A DNA stretch of 64,000 nt, from the NCBI GenBank assembly GCA_028551475.1, contig CM052362.1:6261354-6325353 (forward strand), written 5' to 3'. The translations under genes were made by a program, and so were the position numbers. The notes under the pieces were generated by a model that had not been told where the DNA came from, ran no database searches, and saw only the letters and a program-made list of their open reading frames with translations. The number at the start of each line of letters is the position of its first letter. The stretch's first letter is position 1. This DNA comes from Casuarina equisetifolia. Its lineage: Eukaryota > Streptophyta > Magnoliopsida > Fagales > Casuarinaceae. This document shows positions 60,629 to 64,000 of the stretch, piece by piece.

Positions 60629-63600
60629 TTAGATAGGGTAACGAGCAAAAAATCTGTCAACCAAGGCAAGGGTTTCCTTGTGCTTGTACTCTGGGGCTGG
60701 TTGACCTGCACCCTGTGTATATCATGGGAGATTGGTTAGTGGATTTCATCCTCAACATCAAAAGAATGAAGAGAGAAGTGAAGTGTTTTTGGTTGTCTTG
60801 CCTTTACAGTCACGTAAGTCAAGCTGTAGTGATCGTTCATGAACTTCACATGGTATCTGCAAAATATTAGTATAGCTCGGTGAGATAAGATATAAGAGAC
60901 TAATATTGTTGAAGTAGCTCAAACCCCGAAAGCACTCACCCCGCAACCTGGCCTTCAACGAACCATGGACGCCATTCATCAAAAACAGGCACATCCAGAG
61001 CCCTTATCCATGCAAGTGTAGCAATATATGGAACAGAAAGGTCCTGGTCGCCGCTGCAGAGGGAAGAAAGTAAAATAAGAAATTTCAGAGGAATTGTTGC
61101 TTACAAAAGTGATGGTGATATGGTCAAGCATGTTGAGTCACGGTGGGAAACTCTATACGTTTTTTCCCATCACTTTAAGGAATAAAGTTGAGTTTCTCTA
61201 ACATGCAAGATATGCAAATAAGCCAGAAACCCCAGAAAAGGATAAAAAGAAACAAAGGAAAAAGTACCTGTATATCAGGCCCCGAAGACCTGTTTCTGTG
61301 AGATTCATTTGATATCCAACACTGCTCGAGACGTCTTCTGTATAAGTCGAGAAATTTTTCGCGCACCTTCTCCATAATTCCACGGTTCCCTAATATACAT
61401 ATGCAAATATATATAGGCAAACAAAGGGTAGTCAGCAACTTTTTCTCTCTCAATTAAGGCAAAGGCACTCTTCACACTTGACATACCTCTCGAACATGAA
61501 GCGCACTTCGGACTCTTTCATCGTTCATCCATCTATAAGCAAGGACATAAGTGGAGCCCTGGAAAGAACAAACCAATCAAATCCCTGAAATTTTAAGAAC
61601 ATATAATGCAGCGAACATGGACAACCGATTTCATTCATGGGTAGGTTTACCCGACAGCGCAGTTCCGGAAGTGGAGTTTGGGAGAGGTAATCCATGGTTC
61701 CTGATTCCTGACCTCTCAAATCCCATTCAATCTCTGGTTTTCCAGATGAAACAGGACATAGAGGCTCCAAAATTTGGGTAGGGTTGATTTGAAGAAGACA
61801 CTGCGAAATTAAATGGTCCTTTAGATTTTAGTCACAGCATTCATCTGCAGAACCAGAAGAAGTAATCCTTACCTCTTTGATTGCCTGAAGAGCTATCAGA
61901 CATAGTGTATCGTTACCACCTACATTGACATAATCTCCGTGGCAGTAAAATTTGGCATCCTGAAAAAAAAAAAAAGGAAGAAAAATAGGCACATTCAAAG
62001 ATTTAAAGTGATCATATATTAAAAGTTATGATAAGTGCCTAATTCAAGTAAACTTCTTGATCTTATATTTAACATCTCGAGGCACATGAGTAGATATTTG
62101 AATTATGAGAAAAAGAAAAAACAAAACAAAAGTAAAGCAAATACAATCAAAATGTTGCTATTTGTTAATATTCACCTCATAGATCTCATCAGATAAAAGG
62201 TTCACTCTGTGTGCATATGAGATCCTGAAGTTCACATCAGAATAAGAATCTGTCATAGGATTTCCAAGTAAATATCCCTGTTACAATTAAAGTAGATTTG
62301 TAATCTTCTTTAATAATAAAAATGTTATAAAAACTCTTGGAATTATATAATTGGATCACTTACTTGAAGTTCTATTTTTGGTCTAAACCCATCTTCCAAA
62401 CCTATATAATATAATAATCCAAAAGATAAGGTTATAATTAAATTGATAATTTTTTTTAAATAAAAGAAGAGATGATGAAAGCTTATTCTAATACCTTTCA
62501 ATATATTTTGAATGAGTATAGGAACAATGATGCCAGAATACGAATTCCCACCAATGTACAGTTGATTTCCATGAAATTTTGGATGACTAAGTAACCACTG
62601 GTAACAATGATTTAAATATAATCAATAAAATTTTAAAATATTAGTTAAATTAATCTCCACTAAACTTTTTAATTGATAATAACATAAAATATATCAGCAT
62701 CTCAACATATTTCCTTTATGCTTAAGGATAGGGCCTGGTTAAGTGGTGTTTTCTGAGCTAAATCTTAACCGACAGTCTTACCCGTTATGGGTTTGAATTC
62801 TCTATCTACCTACTAGGTGTGTGTGAGTATAAAAAAATAATAAAAAATAATAATAAAAAAAAAACATCCCCTTTACCTTCCTCAGAAAAATATACGTCTG
62901 GTATGCTGATTTCGTATCGGAGGTGTCATAACCAAGTGAAGTGGTTGCATAGGAAAACCCAGCTCCAGCTGGTGCATCAATAAATATAATGCTGGCCACC
63001 TGATCAATTGATTAATTAATCAGATTGGGTGTTTAAACAGAATATAATAATACAACATGGATGAAGCCATGCACCTTGGTCCATGAATATGGGTTCGCAA
63101 GCAGAGAAGGTAAAGTCCCATCGTAAGCTCCATAATCGAAAGCCAAGGGACCTGCAACAACAGTAGAACAGGATTTAGCACAAGTGTCTTGTCCAAATTA
63201 ACAAAGTGTACGTCAGTGCGTCAAATCATTGGCCGGATGAGACAGTACGAAGGAAGAAACTAAAATCCAAAACCTACTTTTCCTTTGTGGGCCAAAGACT
63301 GGAAGGCATCTTAATAATTGGTCTAAATCTGTGGGTCTATTCTTCCTTAAAAAATTAATTAAAAACTTAAACAATTTAATTTTTTTTATCTCACTTTGAT
63401 TAATATGTTTTATGGTAGTAAAAAGTTTAAAGAATTAACTTAAAAAATATTTTAAAATTAAAATATTTTTACTTCATTTAATTTCATTTAAAAAATATTA
63501 ATTTCTAGTGTGAAATTTTATCTTATCCATTCTTTTAAATATTAAACATTATTAAATTTGAAGTAGTATCTAATAGAACAAATTCAATTTTAATTTTAAT

Positions 63601-64000
63601 ATTAATAAGAGCTCAACAAATGACTCAAAAATTTAGAGTGATTTTTTGAAATGAAATGACATATTTTGTAATTGACATAAATTATAAGTTTTATTTTATA
63701 TTTCTTATGTAGGGTGTCATTTCACAATTTAAATTATGATATCAAGTTAAAAGTTATGTTATCTTAAAAATAAATTTTGAATAAGAAAATTTTTTTCAAT
63801 AAAAAGATCTCAAATTAAACGTAAACAATATAAGATTTTTTCGTTACACTTTTCTTAATACTACCCTTTTTATCTTTTTTACTTTCTTCTGTTTTTCATT
63901 CGAATCTTCAATTCCCACATTCGAGTATAATTGTACATCAAAATCCAAATCAGTTCAAAAGAACTATACCGATTTCATAAGCAAGGGCAGAGAACCCGGA
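60629..64000 (-). CDS. Serine carboxypeptidase-like protein D, catalytic His replaced by Gln (5' end outside window)
   Basis: The fourth SCPL is cut by the window end. Exons present: 64000-63970 (partial exon 2), 63151-63075, 62999-62877, 62597-62495, 62401-62364, 62277-62176, 61959-61873, 61800-61651, 61558-61487, 61389-61268, 61053-60940, 60856-60802, 60712-60629. They join in one open frame to a TAA stop, with exon lengths matching A-C apart from exons 9 (150) and 11 (122). Conserved pieces: [11 protein letters not shown] after the oxyanion loop, [25 protein letters not shown] with the catalytic Asp. Two active-site changes stand out: the nucleophile box is GNSYSG instead of GDSYSG (Ser kept), and the last exon reads GAGQPAPEY where A-C have G(G/A)GHTAPEY, so the catalytic His is Gln (CAA) and the next Thr is Pro. 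Splice sites, frame and all other exons are intact, so it looks like a maintained but probably non-catalytic protein. The last intron has the same GC donor (60801-60800). Confidence 0.88.
63152..63969 (-). other. SCPL-D intron 2
   Basis: An 818-bp AT-rich intron between partial exon 2 and exon 3. I see no inserted element or open frame in it. Confidence 0.7.

Noticed and set aside
63152-63969. Possible inserted element in SCPL-D intron 2
   Set aside because: The intron is only AT-rich; no ends, repeats or coding traces were seen.

Overview
This window is nuclear DNA of a flowering plant, almost certainly a eudicot. It has AT-rich intergenic DNA, genes with many short introns, angiosperm gene families (laccase, serine carboxypeptidase-like proteins, mitochondrial CLPX) and decayed retrotransposons of plant type (Ty1-copia, Ty3-gypsy, L1 LINE). 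I cannot name the species. Exon boundaries were placed by eye from reading-frame continuity, splice dinucleotides and alignment of paralogues against each other; no transcript evidence was available.

Layout. 0-3.2 kb: non-coding with a degenerate repeat pair. 3.27-6.29 kb (+): a seven-exon laccase that looks intact. 6.3-10.1 kb: non-coding with a possible old LTR. 10.135-15.042 kb (+): a complete but dead Ty1-copia element with both LTRs and a perfect 5-bp target duplication. 15.95-17.11 kb (-): the reverse-transcriptase/RNase H part of a second, more decayed copia element. 18.63-23.13 kb (-): SCPL gene A. 23.2-31.1 kb: a duplicated SCPL-A upstream region, a Ty3-gypsy fragment, a nearly full-length L1 LINE inserted in the second duplicate, and an orphan SCPL first exon with its own TATA box. 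32.4-33.8 kb: a copia gag scrap and the RNase H/poly-A end of another LINE. 34.7-39.1 kb (+): SCPL gene B. 40.87-46.85 kb (-): SCPL gene C. 51.1-57.95 kb (-): a mitochondrial-type CLPX unfoldase gene. 60.63-64.0 kb (-): SCPL gene D, cut by the window end.

The theme is a local array of clade-I-type serine carboxypeptidase-like (SCPL) genes of the sort that includes glucose-ester-dependent acyltransferases of plant secondary metabolism. A, B and C are full length, have the same 14-exon structure and keep the Ser-Asp-His triad. D keeps the fold, Ser and Asp, but has Gln (CAA) where the catalytic His should be and Asn for Asp next to the nucleophile. All four use a GC (not GT) donor at the same intron, just before the His-bearing exon. 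The array therefore combines apparently catalytic genes, one candidate non-catalytic paralogue and one promoter-plus-first-exon relic. A laccase nearby could act on phenolics too, but linkage of function is only inference.

In the dead retroelements the in-frame stops fall mostly at sites expected to have been CAG, CAA, CGA or TGG, as expected if methylated cytosines decayed to thymine.
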